A stretch of DNA of 64,000 nt from Actinacidiphila rubida (GCF_900110255.1 NZ_FODD01000005.1:242826-306825), one strand, 5' to 3'. Positions 15,814 through 26,214 are shown, numbered from the stretch's first letter. Numbers and translations: made by a program. The notes: generated from the letters alone by a model not told the origin.

Positions 15814-16247
15814 CGCTTCGCCCTTTCCTTGATCGTCGCCAGGTCGTCCTGGATGCTGCCGACCGTCTCCTCGGGCATCGGCGGCACCGCGCGCTTGACC
15901 TCGAAGCGGCCGGCGAGGGCCAGCAGGCCGCCGCAGAGCAGCAGGCCGCCGCCCACGATGAGGGCCGCGGCCCACAGCGGCAGCGGCATCGCTATCGCGG
16001 CGATCGCCGCGGCGACCAGGGACGCGAGGCCGAAGAAGGCGAGCAGTGCGGCTCCGCCGAACAGGCCGCCGCCGATCCCCGCCCGCTTGCCCTTGTGCGT
16101 CAGCTCGGCCTGCGCGAGCTTCATCTCCTGCCGCACCAGCGTCGACAGCTGTTCCGAGCCCTGTTTCACCAGGGTGCCGATCGACCGCTCACCGGCCTTG
16201 GTGTGGCCGTTGGCGTGGCCGTTGACCCGCCCGTTCACCTGCGCCAC
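15810..16247 (-). CDS. Phage-holin-superfamily membrane protein (DUF1469-like)
   Basis: A 145-residue membrane protein with an amphipathic N-terminal helix (SIGTLVKQGSEQLSTLVRQE, MKLAQAELTHKGKR) and two membrane helices (about 58-85 and 90-112), ending with a charged tail. This is the actinobacterial 'phage holin family' layout, which in chromosomes is not linked to phage. GTG 16247 has GGAGG 9 nt upstream. First gene of the two-gene unit with the DUF3618 protein. Confidence 0.87.
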   Translation of the reverse strand: MAQVNGRVNGHANGHTKAGERSIGTLVKQGSEQLSTLVRQEMKLAQAELTHKGKRAGIGGGLFGGAALLAFFGLASLVAAAIAAIAMPLPLWAAALIVGGGLLLCGGLLALAGRFEVKRAVPPMPEETVGSIQDDLATIKERAKR

Positions 16248-16380
16248 GGCTGCTCACCTCCGTTGGTGCACGAATGACTCATACCGGACGGATAACCCGA
16301 CCTCGGAAGGCCAAACCGCCGGATGTGGCGGCCCCCGCCCCCTTGCCATCGAGTGCACTCCAAGGTGTTCGCTGGCGGGC

Positions 16381-17391
16381 ATGGAGTACACGCAGCTCGG
16401 ACGCACCGGGCTCTCGGTCGGCCGCATCGTGCTGGGCACGATGAACTTCGGGTCCGAGACCGACGAAGCCGGCAGCCACGCGATCATGGACGCGGCGCTC
16501 GCCGCCGGCGTCAACTTCTTCGACACCGCCAACATCTACGGGCGGGACGGGCACAAGGGCCTCACCGAGGAGATCCTCGGCCGCTGGTTCGCGCAGGGCG
16601 GCGGCCGCCGCGACAAGGTCGTGCTCGCCACCAAGCTGTACGGCAACATGACCAACGACGGCCGCGCCTGGTACGAGACGTCCTGGCCCAACCACGAGAA
16701 GCTCAGCGCCCTCAACATCCGCCGTGAGGTCGAGGCGAGCCTGCGCCGGCTGAACACCGACCACATCGACATCTACCAGTTCCACCACGTCGACCGGGCG
16801 ACGCCGTGGGAGGAGATCTGGCAGGCCGTCGACGTCCTGATCCGCCAGGGCAAGGTCCTCTACGCCGCGTCCAGCAACTTCGCCGGCTGGCACCTCGCCC
16901 AGGCCAACGAGGCCGCCGCCCGGCGCGGCATGGTCGGCCTGGTCAGCGAGCAGTGCCTGTACAACCTCGCGGAGCGGCGCGCCGAGATGGACGTCGTCCC
17001 GGCCGCGCAGGCGTACGGCCTGGGCGTGATCCCCTGGTCGCCGCTGCACCAGGGGCTGCTCGGCGGGGCGCTGCGCAAGGAGCGGGAGGGCGGCGGCTCG
17101 CGCAGCTCCGCCGGCCGGTCCGCCAGGGGCCTGGCCGATCCGGTGATGCGCGCCAAGGTCGAGGCGTACGAGGACCTGGTCGCCAAGCACGGCCTGGAGC
17201 CCGGCGAGGTGGCCCTCGCCTGGCTGCTGACCCGGCCCGGCGTGACCGGCCCGATCGTCGGCCCGCGCACCGCCGCGCACCTGGAGTCGGCGCTGCGCGC
17301 CGCGGAGCTGACGCTGTCCGCGGAACTGCTCGACGGCCTCGACGAGATCTTCCCCGGCCCCGGCCCGTCCCCCGAGGCGTTCGCCTGGTGA
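16381..17391 (+). CDS. Aldo/keto reductase
   Basis: A 336-residue NADPH-dependent oxidoreductase with a TIM-barrel fold. The N-terminus MEYTQLGRTGLSVGRIVLG and FFDTANIYGRDG (catalytic Asp and Tyr) are clear, followed by KVVLATKLYGNM (Lys) and YQFHHVDR (His). The C-terminal nucleotide-binding part is VTGPIVGPRTAAHLESAL. Length matches the family. ATG 16381. Probably monocistronic; the nearest downstream gene is convergent. Substrate unknown. Confidence 0.93.
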   Translation: MEYTQLGRTGLSVGRIVLGTMNFGSETDEAGSHAIMDAALAAGVNFFDTANIYGRDGHKGLTEEILGRWFAQGGGRRDKVVLATKLYGNMTNDGRAWYETSWPNHEKLSALNIRREVEASLRRLNTDHIDIYQFHHVDRATPWEEIWQAVDVLIRQGKVLYAASSNFAGWHLAQANEAAARRGMVGLVSEQCLYNLAERRAEMDVVPAAQAYGLGVIPWSPLHQGLLGGALRKEREGGGSRSSAGRSARGLADPVMRAKVEAYEDLVAKHGLEPGEVALAWLLTRPGVTGPIVGPRTAAHLESALRAAELTLSAELLDGLDEIFPGPGPSPEAFAW

Positions 17392-17425
17392 CTCCCCGCG
17401 CCCGGGGCCGGTCGCGCGCCGCCGA

Positions 17426-17477
17426 GGGTCTGTCGTGGGGATCGCCGCGACGCCGCGGAGAGCCGCACGACAGGCCC
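17426..17477. terminator. Possible shared terminator
   Basis: GGGTCTGTCGTG (17426-17437) pairs with CACGACAGGCCC (17466-17477) across a long loop, between the convergent aldo/keto reductase and sensor phosphatase genes. The right arm covers the end of the latter's stop codon. Weak because of the 28-nt loop. Confidence 0.4.
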
Positions 17478-20242
17478 TAGAGGTCCTCGGCCTCCATCAG
17501 CGTGTCGGCGAGGCCGGGGCCGAGGTCCCCGGGCGCGGGGTGCAGCTCCTGCTCGGACCAGATGACCTTGCCGTCGTTGGTGTAGCGGGTCCCCCAGCGG
17601 TGGGCGAGCTGCGAGACGAGGAAGATGCCGCGGCCGCCCTCGTCGGTGGTGGCCGCCCACCGCAGGTGCGGCGAGGTGCTGCTGCCGTCCGACACCTCGC
17701 ACACCAGCGTGCCGGCCCGCAGCAGCCGGACCCGGATCGGCGGGCTGCCGTGCCGGATCGCGTTGGTGATCAGCTCGCTGAGGATCAGCTCGGTGGTGAA
17801 GCCGATCTCGGCCAGGCCCCACTCCTCCAGCTGCCGGCCGCAGGCCGCGCGGATCGGCGCCACCGCCGACGGCACCGGCTCCACGTCCCACTCCGCGACC
17901 TGGTCCGCCTCGAGCAGCCGGGTCCGCGCCGCCAGCAGCGCCACGTCGTCGGCGGGCCGCGACGCCAGCATCTCGTCCGTCACGGCCTGGCAGATCTCGT
18001 CGGGCCCGCGCCGGGTGTCCTCCGCCAGCACCGCGCGCAGCCGCGCCAGGCCCGTGCCCAGATCCATCTCGCGGCTCTCCACCAGGCCGTTGGTGAACAG
18101 CACCAGCCGCGAGCCCTCCTCCAGCACCAGCTCCGTGGTGCGCACGGGGTGGCCCTCGACGCCCAGCGGCACCGAGACGGCGAGCTCCGGGAACGCCACG
18201 GTCCCGTCCGGGGACACCAGCGCCGGTGCGGGATGCCCGGCCAGCGCGAACACGCACGTGCCGTCCACCGGGTCGTACACCGCGTACAGGCAGGTGGAGC
18301 CGGTGATCTCGGTGCCGCTGGCCTCGTTGTCCAGCCGGGAGACCAGCTCGCCGAGACGGCCCACCACCTCGTCGGGCGGCAGGTCGAGGGCGGCGAAGTT
18401 GTGCACGGCGGTGCGCAGCCGGCCCATGGCGACCGCGGCCGTGATGCCGTGGCCGACGACGTCCCCGACGACCAGGGCGGTCCTGAACCCCGGCAGCGCG
18501 ATCACGTCGAACCAGTCGCCGCCGACCCCGGCGTGCGCGGGCAGGTAGCGGAACGCGACGTCCAGGGCCGTGTGCTCGGGCAGGGTGCTGGGCAGCAGGC
18601 TGCGCTGCAGGCTGGTGGCCATGTTGTGCTCACGGGTGTAGCGGCGCGCGTTGTCGATGCTCACCGCCGCGCGGGCGGCCAGCTCCTCCGCGAACGTCAC
18701 GTCGTCCCGGTCGAACGGCGCCGAGTCCGCGCCGCGCCAGAACCCGGCCAGGCCCAGCACCACCCCGCGGGCCCGCAGCGGCACCGCGAGCATCGAGTGC
18801 ATCCCCATGTCCACGATCCGCGCCGCGTTCGGCGGGTCCAGAGCCCGCCAGTCGCGTGTGCCGGGCAGGTCGTCGACCAGGAACGGGGTGCCGCTGTCCA
18901 GGCTCCGCGCCTGCGGGGTCGACGGGTCCAGGGTGAGGGACGAGCCGGTCCCGTGCATCGGCGAGCCCTCGTCCGCCCCCGCCAGCGCGGTGCGCACCAG
19001 CCGCCGCCCGCCGGCCTCCGGCTCCTCGCCGCGGGCCACCGCCTCCAGCAGGTCCACCGATACGATCTCGGCGAAACGCGGCACCGCCACCTGCGCGAGC
19101 TCCCGCGAGGTGGTGGTCATGTCGAGCGTGGTGCCGATACCCACGCCCGCCTCGTAGAGCAGCTGCAGCCGCTGCCGGGCGACCTCGACGCGGCCGGTGA
19201 GCGCGTACAGCTCGGTGGAGTCGCGCAGCGTCACCACGCTGCCGGGGAAGCCGCCGTAGGGCGCGGTCGGTCGCTTGTTCACCACCAGCATGCGGTCGCC
19301 GGCCCGGTGCACGGCGTCCGTCACGGGCTCGTCGGACGTCAGCAGCTCCACGGTGTGGTCGTCCAGGCCCAGCTCCGACACCGGCCGGCGTTCCACGTCG
19401 GCGGGCAGGCCGAGCACCCGCTTGGCCTCGTCGTTGGCCAGCTCCACCCGGCCGTCGGTGCCGAGCACCAGGACACCCTCGCGGACGGCGTGCAGCACCG
19501 CGTCGTTGTGCTCGTACATCCGCGTGATGTCGGCCGGGCCCAGTCCGCGGGTCTGCCGCAGCAGCCGCCGCGCCACCAGCGCGGTTCCGGCGGCGGCCAG
19601 CGCCACCGCGGCGGCCGCGCCGCCGAACATCAGCGGCAGGTTGCCGCCGATGCTGTGCACCCGCTGCACGGTGATGTTCGCCGTCACCACGCCCACGACC
19701 GTCCCGTCGGTGTCGACCACGGGGACGGACGTCGCGATCGCGTTGGCGCCCCCGTCCTTCACCGTGAACGTGACGGCGTTGCCCTCCAGCAGCTGCGGGA
19801 CGACGGTGGTCCGCACGTAGTCGGGCTGGTGGTAGACCTTCCCGATCTGCGACGGCTCCGGGGACGTCAGCTGGACGCTGTCGGAGTTGAACACGTTGAG
19901 CGCGTCCACGCCGGTCTGGCCGCGGATCGCCTCGGTCTCCGGCTGCAGCACCTTCGACGGATCGGGGCTGTTGATGGCCGGGATCAGTCCCGGCGCGTGC
20001 GCGAAGGACTCGGCGACGGCCCGGGTCACCCGCCGCGCGTCGTTGGTGTTGGCCGAATTCGACTGCAGCGCCAGCGCGGCCGCCCCGACGCCGACCAGCA
20101 GGACCACGATCGCGATCTCCAGCAGGAAGACCCGGCCGGCCAGGCTGCGCACGTTCAGCAGGGCTCGCACGCCGCCGTACTGGCGCGCGGGCGGGCCGTC
20201 GCGCTCGGCGCGCTCACTCCGCCGCCTGCGCCGCCTGGTCAC
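17477..20242 (-). CDS. Membrane sensor PP2C phosphatase (sCache-PAS-GAF-SpoIIE-HATPase)
   Basis: A 921-residue multi-domain regulator. An Arg-rich N-terminus precedes membrane helix 1 (about 32-56), an extracellular sensor (about 60-180, ending with VPVVDTDGTVVGVVTANITV) and helix 2 (about 190-215). Then come a PAS domain (EGVLVLGTDGRVELANDEAK), a GAF domain (about 350-520), a SpoIIE/PP2C domain (HAGVGGDWFDVIALPGFRTA, VVGDVVGHGITAAVAMGRLR) and a C-terminal GHKL ATPase (LILSELITNAIRHGSPP, GRGIFLVSQLAHRWG). Such proteins carry both the phosphatase and the kinase halves of partner-switching on STAS proteins. Start GTG 20242. The very long inverted repeat lies directly upstream. Confidence 0.92.
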   Translation of the reverse strand: MTRRRRRRSERAERDGPPARQYGGVRALLNVRSLAGRVFLLEIAIVVLLVGVGAAALALQSNSANTNDARRVTRAVAESFAHAPGLIPAINSPDPSKVLQPETEAIRGQTGVDALNVFNSDSVQLTSPEPSQIGKVYHQPDYVRTTVVPQLLEGNAVTFTVKDGGANAIATSVPVVDTDGTVVGVVTANITVQRVHSIGGNLPLMFGGAAAAVALAAAGTALVARRLLRQTRGLGPADITRMYEHNDAVLHAVREGVLVLGTDGRVELANDEAKRVLGLPADVERRPVSELGLDDHTVELLTSDEPVTDAVHRAGDRMLVVNKRPTAPYGGFPGSVVTLRDSTELYALTGRVEVARQRLQLLYEAGVGIGTTLDMTTTSRELAQVAVPRFAEIVSVDLLEAVARGEEPEAGGRRLVRTALAGADEGSPMHGTGSSLTLDPSTPQARSLDSGTPFLVDDLPGTRDWRALDPPNAARIVDMGMHSMLAVPLRARGVVLGLAGFWRGADSAPFDRDDVTFAEELAARAAVSIDNARRYTREHNMATSLQRSLLPSTLPEHTALDVAFRYLPAHAGVGGDWFDVIALPGFRTALVVGDVVGHGITAAVAMGRLRTAVHNFAALDLPPDEVVGRLGELVSRLDNEASGTEITGSTCLYAVYDPVDGTCVFALAGHPAPALVSPDGTVAFPELAVSVPLGVEGHPVRTTELVLEEGSRLVLFTNGLVESREMDLGTGLARLRAVLAEDTRRGPDEICQAVTDEMLASRPADDVALLAARTRLLEADQVAEWDVEPVPSAVAPIRAACGRQLEEWGLAEIGFTTELILSELITNAIRHGSPPIRVRLLRAGTLVCEVSDGSSTSPHLRWAATTDEGGRGIFLVSQLAHRWGTRYTNDGKVIWSEQELHPAPGDLGPGLADTLMEAEDL

Positions 20243-20262
20243 CTTCCCTTAATACCTTTTAT

Positions 20263-20630
20263 GCCGCGGCCTCGCCTCCGGGCGCTTGTACCCGGTGTCG
20301 ACGGTCGATCATGCTCGGTCGCTCGTACCTCGCTCCCTGCGCGTGTTCTCCCTTTCGACACCGGCGCGCCCTTTGGCTCGGCCGCTACAAAAACGGGCCG
20401 GGGTATCCCGTTCGCCCAAGCTTTCCCGGGCACCCCGGTCCACTCCACGGGGCGCCTTGGGGTAGGCGGGGGAGCCGCACCGACGACTCCGGGTGCGCCG
20501 GTGTAGGCATCGAGCCGAAGGGCCCGCCGGTGTCGAAAGGGAGAGCGCGCGGAGGCCCGTGAGGAACGAGCGGGTCGAGCACGGTCGAGTGTCGACACCG
20601 GGTCCAAGGGCCCGGAGGCGAGAGGCCGGC
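20263..20630. repeat. Large nested inverted repeat (about 127-bp arms)
   Basis: The left arm (20263-20389) and right arm (20502-20630) are imperfect reverse complements around a loop of about 112 bp. Each arm itself contains an inverted pair of the decamer CCGGTGTCGA/TCGACACCGG: plus orientation at 20292-20301 and 20527-20536, minus at 20355-20364 and 20592-20601. Arms can therefore fold on themselves or on each other. Longer matching blocks include CTCGCCTCCGGG and CTCCCTTTCGACACCGGCG. Both strands are open over long stretches, but the encoded peptides mirror each other and look like by-products of the palindrome. Confidence 0.8.
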
Positions 20631-20793
20631 AAAAAAGGGCCAGGGCGTTCACTCCGCGGAGTGCCCGCACCGATCACGCCCAGTCGCAACCCTCAACCCG
20701 CACCAATCACCCGTGATCTCGAACGTCCACCCCGCCACGGACAACCTCCCCGGGGCCGCCCCGGCCCCGTCCCGCGGCGCTCACGCCCCGCCC
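20631..20793. other. Remainder of gene-free stretch between SpoIIE-type and lipoprotein genes
   Basis: Apart from the inverted repeat, the 551-bp gap from 20243 to 20793 holds no gene I can support. GGCAAAAAAGGGCC (20627-20640) follows the right arm, comparable to the CTACAAAAACGGGCC (20385-20399) after the left arm. The minus-strand gap holds the promoter of the gene starting at 20242. Confidence 0.4.
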
Positions 20794-21453
20794 TCACGCC
20801 GTCGCGGACGGGCTCGGGTTCCCCGAGGGGCCCCCCGAGGGGCGCTGGGGGAGGAGGGCCTTGCAGGTGTCGTAGGCCTTGGCGGTCTTGGGGTCGGCGG
20901 TGTTGATGCCGCGGAGGGCGCCGAAGCCGCCGCCCGGGCGGTTGGTCGCGCCCGGGGACGCGGTGGGGAGGGTGACGCCGTGGTCCTTCAGGCAGCTGGC
21001 GAACGCCTGGAACGCGCTGCTGCCGCCGCCCGCGCCACCCCGGCCGTTGAACTGCGGCCGCAGCGACTTGCACGCGTCGAGCGCCTTCTGGGTGGCGGGG
21101 TCGGCGGAGGCGCCGCCGAAACCGGGGAAGCCGCCGCCGCCCCGGCCGCCGAAGCCGCCGCTCGGGCGGCCGCTGGGCGCACCGCTGGGACGGCCCTGGC
21201 CGGGTGAACGGCCCTGGAAGGACGGCAGGTTGACGCCGTGCTGCTGGAGGCACTGCCGGTACGCCTCCATGGACGCGGCACCGTTCTTGGACGACGCCGG
21301 GGATCCGGACGCCGAGCCGGAGGGCTTGGCGTCGGCGGACGAGCCGGACGACGAGGAGCAGGCGGTGAGCAGCAGCGCCCCGGACGCGGCGAGCGCGGCG
21401 ACGGACACACCCGCGCGCAGCGCGGCGGAAGGCCTGGTGGGGGTCCTGGTCAT
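20794..21453 (-). CDS. Secreted lipoprotein with duplicated CLxxHGVxLP motif
   Basis: A 219-residue lipoprotein: signal sequence with lipobox LLLTAC, a Ser/Gly-rich linker, then two repeat units. Unit 1 contains YRQCLQQHGVNLPSFQG and ALDACKSLRPQ; unit 2 contains FASCLKDHGVTLPTASP and AYDTCKALLPQ. Each unit offers two cysteines, suggesting one disulfide per unit. A Gly/Phe-rich stretch (GGFGGRGGGGFPGFGG) lies between them. ATG 21453. It is divergent from the export operon starting at 21768 and shares its FGG-rich composition with two products of that operon. Function unknown. Confidence 0.8.
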   Translation of the reverse strand: MTRTPTRPSAALRAGVSVAALAASGALLLTACSSSSGSSADAKPSGSASGSPASSKNGAASMEAYRQCLQQHGVNLPSFQGRSPGQGRPSGAPSGRPSGGFGGRGGGGFPGFGGASADPATQKALDACKSLRPQFNGRGGAGGGSSAFQAFASCLKDHGVTLPTASPGATNRPGGGFGALRGINTADPKTAKAYDTCKALLPQRPSGGPSGNPSPSATA

Positions 21454-21767
21454 GGCCGAAGGTCTCCTCTGGCAGGGCGTCGCGGCCGGGGCTGCGGCGC
21501 GGGCGGTGGCGCCGGCGGGCCCGCGCGGGGCACGGCGGACACACAGGCGACGCATGGGACTGAACCGCACCCACGTGGGGACTGTCGGGGACCGGCCTGT
21601 GAGTTCCCGGGGAAACGCCACCCTCGGTCACCCGCCGGGCACCGGTCGGCGGGGTGGTTCGCCGGGATTGGGGCGGTTTTCCCGGTGTCGGGGCGGCGCA
21701 CGGGGTGTTCCGGCTCCCAGCGAACTCCCAGGTTTCTCCCAGGGGATCAAAGGCCTGGGCGGCGAGT
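21454..21767. other. Divergent promoter region, export operon / repeat lipoprotein
   Basis: 314 bp without a gene. The only structure I see is the direct repeat CTCCCAGG near 21725-21743 (listed separately) and C/G-rich low-complexity sequence before it. Confidence 0.5.
21725..21743. promoter_or_regulatory. CTCCCAGG direct repeat, 11-bp period
   Basis: CTCCCAGG occurs at 21725-21732 and again at 21736-21743, one helical turn apart, 25 bp upstream of the first gene of an operon that ends with an OmpR-type response regulator. OmpR-family dimers bind direct repeats with 10-11 bp spacing, so it may be that regulator's site. Confidence 0.5.
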
Positions 21768-23131
21768 ATGCGCGGCATGAAGGTGCTTCCACGGCGGCGC
21801 AGGGCCGTCCTGATCAACTCGGTGCTCGGCGTGGTGGTCCTCGCGGGCGCCGGCGGTGCCTACGCGGCCGTGCACAGCGGCGACAGCAAGTCCTCGGCGG
21901 GCAGCGGCACCGCGCGGGTGGCGACCGTCACCAAGGGCACCGTGCTGGCCACCGTGTCCGGCTCGGGCTCGCTGACCTCGCCGAGCGACGCCGGCCTGAA
22001 CTTCACGACCGGCGGCACGCTCACCGAGGTCTACGTCAAGCCCGGTGACACGGTGAAGAAGGGCCAGGTGCTGGCCAAGGTCGACCCGACGCAGGCGAAG
22101 GAGACGCTGCAGGAGGACGAGGCGTCGCTGACCTCCGCGCAGGCGAACCTGACGAAGGTCGAGGAGGGCGAGGTGCCCGCCTCCACCGGTTCCTCCGGCT
22201 CCAGCAGCTCCTCCGGCGGCCGCGGCGCCGCCGCGACGCCCACCCCGAGCCCCACCCCGACCGTGGACCCGGCGCAGCTCGCGCAGGCCCAGGCGCAGCT
22301 GACCCAGGCGCAGAACGCGGTCGACGCCGCGCAGCGCGCGGTCGACGGCTGCACGCTGACCGCCCCGGTGGGCGGCACGGTCGCCTCGGTGTCCTCCGCG
22401 AAGGGCGACACAGTCTCCGGCACGTCGGGCTCGGGCAGCGGCTCCGGCGGCTCGTCCGGCGGGTCCGGCGCGAACAGCTCCTCGTCGTCGTCCTCGTCGT
22501 CCTCGTCCTCCTCCACGCCGTCCGGCTTCATCGTCCTGACGAACCCCACGGGGATGCAGGTCAAGGCGGACTTCTCGGAGACCGACGCGCTGAAGATCAA
22601 GGCCGGCCAGGCGGCCACCGTCTCGCTGAACGCCGAGTCCGGCACCAGCCTCAACGCGAAGGTCCTGTCGATCAGTTCGCTGCCGGTGAGCAGCGGCTCC
22701 GGCTCGGGTGGCGGGTCGGGCTCGTCGGGCAGCGCCGTGCAGTACGAGGCGACGCTGACCATCACCAGCAGCACCGCGAATCTGCGGACCGGGCTGAGCG
22801 CGAGCATCCAGGTCGTCACCGGTGAGGCGTCCGGCGCGCTGAGCGTGCCGACCGCCGCGGTCTCCGGGACCGGCGCGAGCCGCACGGTGCTGGTCGTCGG
22901 CAAGGACGGCTCCACCACCCGCACCGACGTCACCGTCGGCGTCGAGGGCGACAGCACGGACCAGATCACCAGCGGCCTGACCGAGGGCCAGCAGGTGCAG
23001 ATCCCGACGGTCGCCTCGTCCGGCAACGGCGGCTTCCCGAGCGGGTCGTTCCCCGGCGGCCTCGGCACCGGCGGCGGCAGGGGATTCGGCGGCACCGGCG
23101 CCCGCGGCTTCGGCGGCGGGGGTGCCGGGCG

Positions 23132-23135
<4 letters not shown>
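21768..23135 (+). CDS. Periplasmic-adaptor-type (HlyD/MacA-like) exporter subunit
   Basis: A 455-residue protein anchored by one N-terminal helix (VLINSVLGVVVLAGAGGAYA). It has a biotinyl-lipoyl-like part (GGTLTEVYVKPGDTVKKGQV), a helical hairpin rich in Gln and Ala (QLAQAQAQLTQAQNAVDAAQ), a serine-only linker near residue 245, a beta-barrel part (KADFSETDALKIKAGQAATV) and a Gly/Phe-rich C-terminus ending FGGTGARGFGGGGAGR. In MacAB-like systems it couples the ABC exporter to the outside. Start ATG 21768 or 21777. Its end overlaps the ATPase gene by 4 bp (ATGA). Confidence 0.87.
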
Positions 23136-24034
<899 letters not shown>

Positions 24035-24036
24035 CC

Positions 24037-25248
24037 ATGAACCCCTTCGAGACCCTGCGGTTCGCCGTCGGGGGGCTGGCCGCGAACAAGGTCCGCTCGG
24101 GCCTGACCATGCTCGGCGTGCTCATCGGCGTGGCCGCGGTGATCATCCTGCTGGCGGTCGGCAACGGCTCGTCGCAGGCGGTCAAGGACTCCATCGAGAA
24201 GCTCGGCACCAACGCCCTGACGGTGTCCTCCGGCGGCGGCTTCGGCGGCCAGTCCACCGCGACCAGCACCAAGCCGCTGACCGTGGACGACGCGCGGGCG
24301 CTGGCCGATCCGGCCTCGGCGCCCGACGTCGAGTCGGTGGCGCCCGAGGTGACCACGTCGCAGACGGCGCTGTACGACGGGACCTCGCACAGCGTGAACC
24401 AGGTCGTCGGCACCTACCCGGCGTACTTCAAGGCGTCCAACAGCAAGGTCGCCAAGGGCGACTACTTCAGCGCCGACGACGTGCTCAACTCCCGCAAGGT
24501 GGCGGTGATCGGCTCGACCACGGCCACGGACCTGTTCGGGACGGCGAGCCCGGTCGGCAGGAAGATCGTCGTCGGCGGCACCCCGTTCACCGTCGTCGGC
24601 GTGCTGGAGACCAAGGGCGGCACCGGCTTCCAGGACCCGGACGACACGGTGATCGCGCCGCTGCCGACCGTGCAGAACGCCTTCACCGGCTTCGGCCCGA
24701 TCAGCCAGATCCTCGTCGAGGCGAAGTCCGCGGACGCCACCACGCCCGCGCAGAACGAGATCACCACGGTGCTGATGTCCCAGCACGGCATCAAGGACTC
24801 CAGCGCGCTGGACTTCCGGGTGAGCAGCCAGGCGTCCCTGCTGACCACCCAGGCGTCCACGAACAAGACGTTCACCGTGCTGCTGGGCGCGGTCGCCGCG
24901 ATCTCGCTGCTCGTCGGCGGGATCGGCATCACCAACATCATGCTCGTCACGGTCACCGAGCGGACCCGGGAGATCGGCATCCGCAAGGCGATCGGCGCGC
25001 CCAAGGGCGTCATCCTCGGGCAGTTCCTCGCCGAGTCGACGCTGCTGTCCCTGGTCGGCGGCGGGCTGGGGGTGGTCGGCGGGCTGGTCGGTTCGCGGTT
25101 CACCATCGTCGGCATCACCCCCGTGGTCATCCCGCAGTCGGTGGTGTGGGCGTTCGTCATCGCGGTCGCCATCGGCCTGTTCTTCGGCAGCTACCCGGCC
25201 AACCGCGCGGCGAGCCTGCGGCCCATCGAGGCCCTGCGGCACGAGTGA
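24037..25248 (+). CDS. MacB-type ABC transporter permease
   Basis: A 403-residue permease: N-terminal membrane helix in [20 protein letters not shown], a large extracellular domain (about 45-275), and three C-terminal helices including [20 protein letters not shown] with the FtsX signature [20 protein letters not shown]. This is the mechanotransmission type of ABC permease. It follows the ATPase gene by 2 bp. Confidence 0.94.
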   Translation: MNPFETLRFAVGGLAANKVRSGLTMLGVLIGVAAVIILLAVGNGSSQAVKDSIEKLGTNALTVSSGGGFGGQSTATSTKPLTVDDARALADPASAPDVESVAPEVTTSQTALYDGTSHSVNQVVGTYPAYFKASNSKVAKGDYFSADDVLNSRKVAVIGSTTATDLFGTASPVGRKIVVGGTPFTVVGVLETKGGTGFQDPDDTVIAPLPTVQNAFTGFGPISQILVEAKSADATTPAQNEITTVLMSQHGIKDSSALDFRVSSQASLLTTQASTNKTFTVLLGAVAAISLLVGGIGITNIMLVTVTERTREIGIRKAIGAPKGVILGQFLAESTLLSLVGGGLGVVGGLVGSRFTIVGITPVVIPQSVVWAFVIAVAIGLFFGSYPANRAASLRPIEALRHE

Positions 25249-25313
25249 GAACGCCGACCGACATGCAGCAGCACAAGCGACAGACGCGACAGACGGACAA
25301 GGGAGAAGCGGAG

Positions 25314-26111
25314 ATGGCGCGACGCCGAGGCGAGCTGGTCAAGGCAGCCGCCGACACGGATCTGCTGGTCCCGGAACCCGGCACGATCGAGATCTTCGAG
25401 GGGCCCGGCGAGATCGTGCACGGCCCGGGCGGGGTGCCGGCCCAGCGGCCCGAGGACGTCCTCGCGGAGCCGCCGGACAGCCGGGACATCTCGGCGGAAC
25501 TGGCCGCACCGCCGCGGCGCAAGCTGCCGTGGATGACGCTGGTGCTGTCGGCGTGCGTCGTCGCGGCGGCCGCGTTCGCGGGCGGCGCGCTGGTGGAGAA
25601 GAACCACCTGAACGGCTCGTCGGGCACCGGCCGCGGCTCCTTCCCGGCGGCCGCCGGGAACCGCACCGCCGGCGGCACCGGCACCGGCCGGACCTTCGGC
25701 GGCTACGGCGGTTTCGGCGGTGGGGGCACGGGCCGGACCGGGGCGGGCACAGGGACGGGCGCGGGGACGGGCGCGGCCCCGGGCGCCGGCGGCGGCACCG
25801 GACTGCCGGGCGGCGCGGGCGGTTCCGGGGTGACCGTCGGCACGGTCAAGCTGGTCGACGGCAACACGATCTACGTCACCGACGCCCAGGGCAACATCGT
25901 CAAGGTCACCACCGGCAAGTCCACCAAGGTCACGGAGAACAAGGACGGCAAGGTCTCCGACCTGCAGCCGGGCCAGAGCGTGACCGTCCGCGGCGACGCG
26001 GGTTCGAACGGCGACATCGCCGCGACCACCGTCACCCAGGGCGCCGCCACCGGCTTCGGCGGGTTCGGGGGCTTCGGCGGCGGGGGCGCGGGCGGCACCG
26101 GCGGGAACTGA
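25314..26111 (+). CDS. Membrane-anchored DUF5666-like protein with Gly-rich linker
   Basis: A 265-residue protein: cytoplasmic N-terminus of about 75 residues, one membrane helix (LPWMTLVLSACVVAAAAFAG), a long Gly/Thr/Phe-rich linker (FGGYGGFGGGGTG), then a small beta-barrel-like domain (GTVKLVDGNTIYVTDAQGN, LQPGQSVTVRGDAGSNGDIA) that I read as DUF5666. It ends with FGGFGGFGGGGAGG. ATG 25314 has GGGAGAAGCGGAG upstream. Located between the permease and the two-component genes, it may be a sensor partner or cargo-handling factor (inference). Confidence 0.78.
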   Translation: MARRRGELVKAAADTDLLVPEPGTIEIFEGPGEIVHGPGGVPAQRPEDVLAEPPDSRDISAELAAPPRRKLPWMTLVLSACVVAAAAFAGGALVEKNHLNGSSGTGRGSFPAAAGNRTAGGTGTGRTFGGYGGFGGGGTGRTGAGTGTGAGTGAAPGAGGGTGLPGGAGGSGVTVGTVKLVDGNTIYVTDAQGNIVKVTTGKSTKVTENKDGKVSDLQPGQSVTVRGDAGSNGDIAATTVTQGAATGFGGFGGFGGGGAGGTGGN

Positions 26112-26214
26112 CACCTCCGGGCTTCACAGCAACAGGCCGTACCGTGCGCAGCGGGGGCCCCGACCGGTGGTCGGGACCCCCGCGCACCCCGTTCCGCCCC
26201 CCCCGATCCCCCCA

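Noticed and set aside
15810..16247. Holin-like protein as a sign of prophage
   Set aside because: The actinobacterial phage-holin superfamily is regularly chromosomal and paired with DUF3618; no other phage gene is present.
17435..20506. 1023-residue plus-strand frame opposite the sensor phosphatase
   Set aside because: The minus-strand product has complete PAS, GAF, SpoIIE and ATPase motifs; the plus frame has none.
20239..20692. Several overlapping frames on both strands in the inverted repeat
   Set aside because: They share mirrored peptides such as LPFDTGxPFG because the DNA is palindromic; no ribosome site or family match supports a gene.
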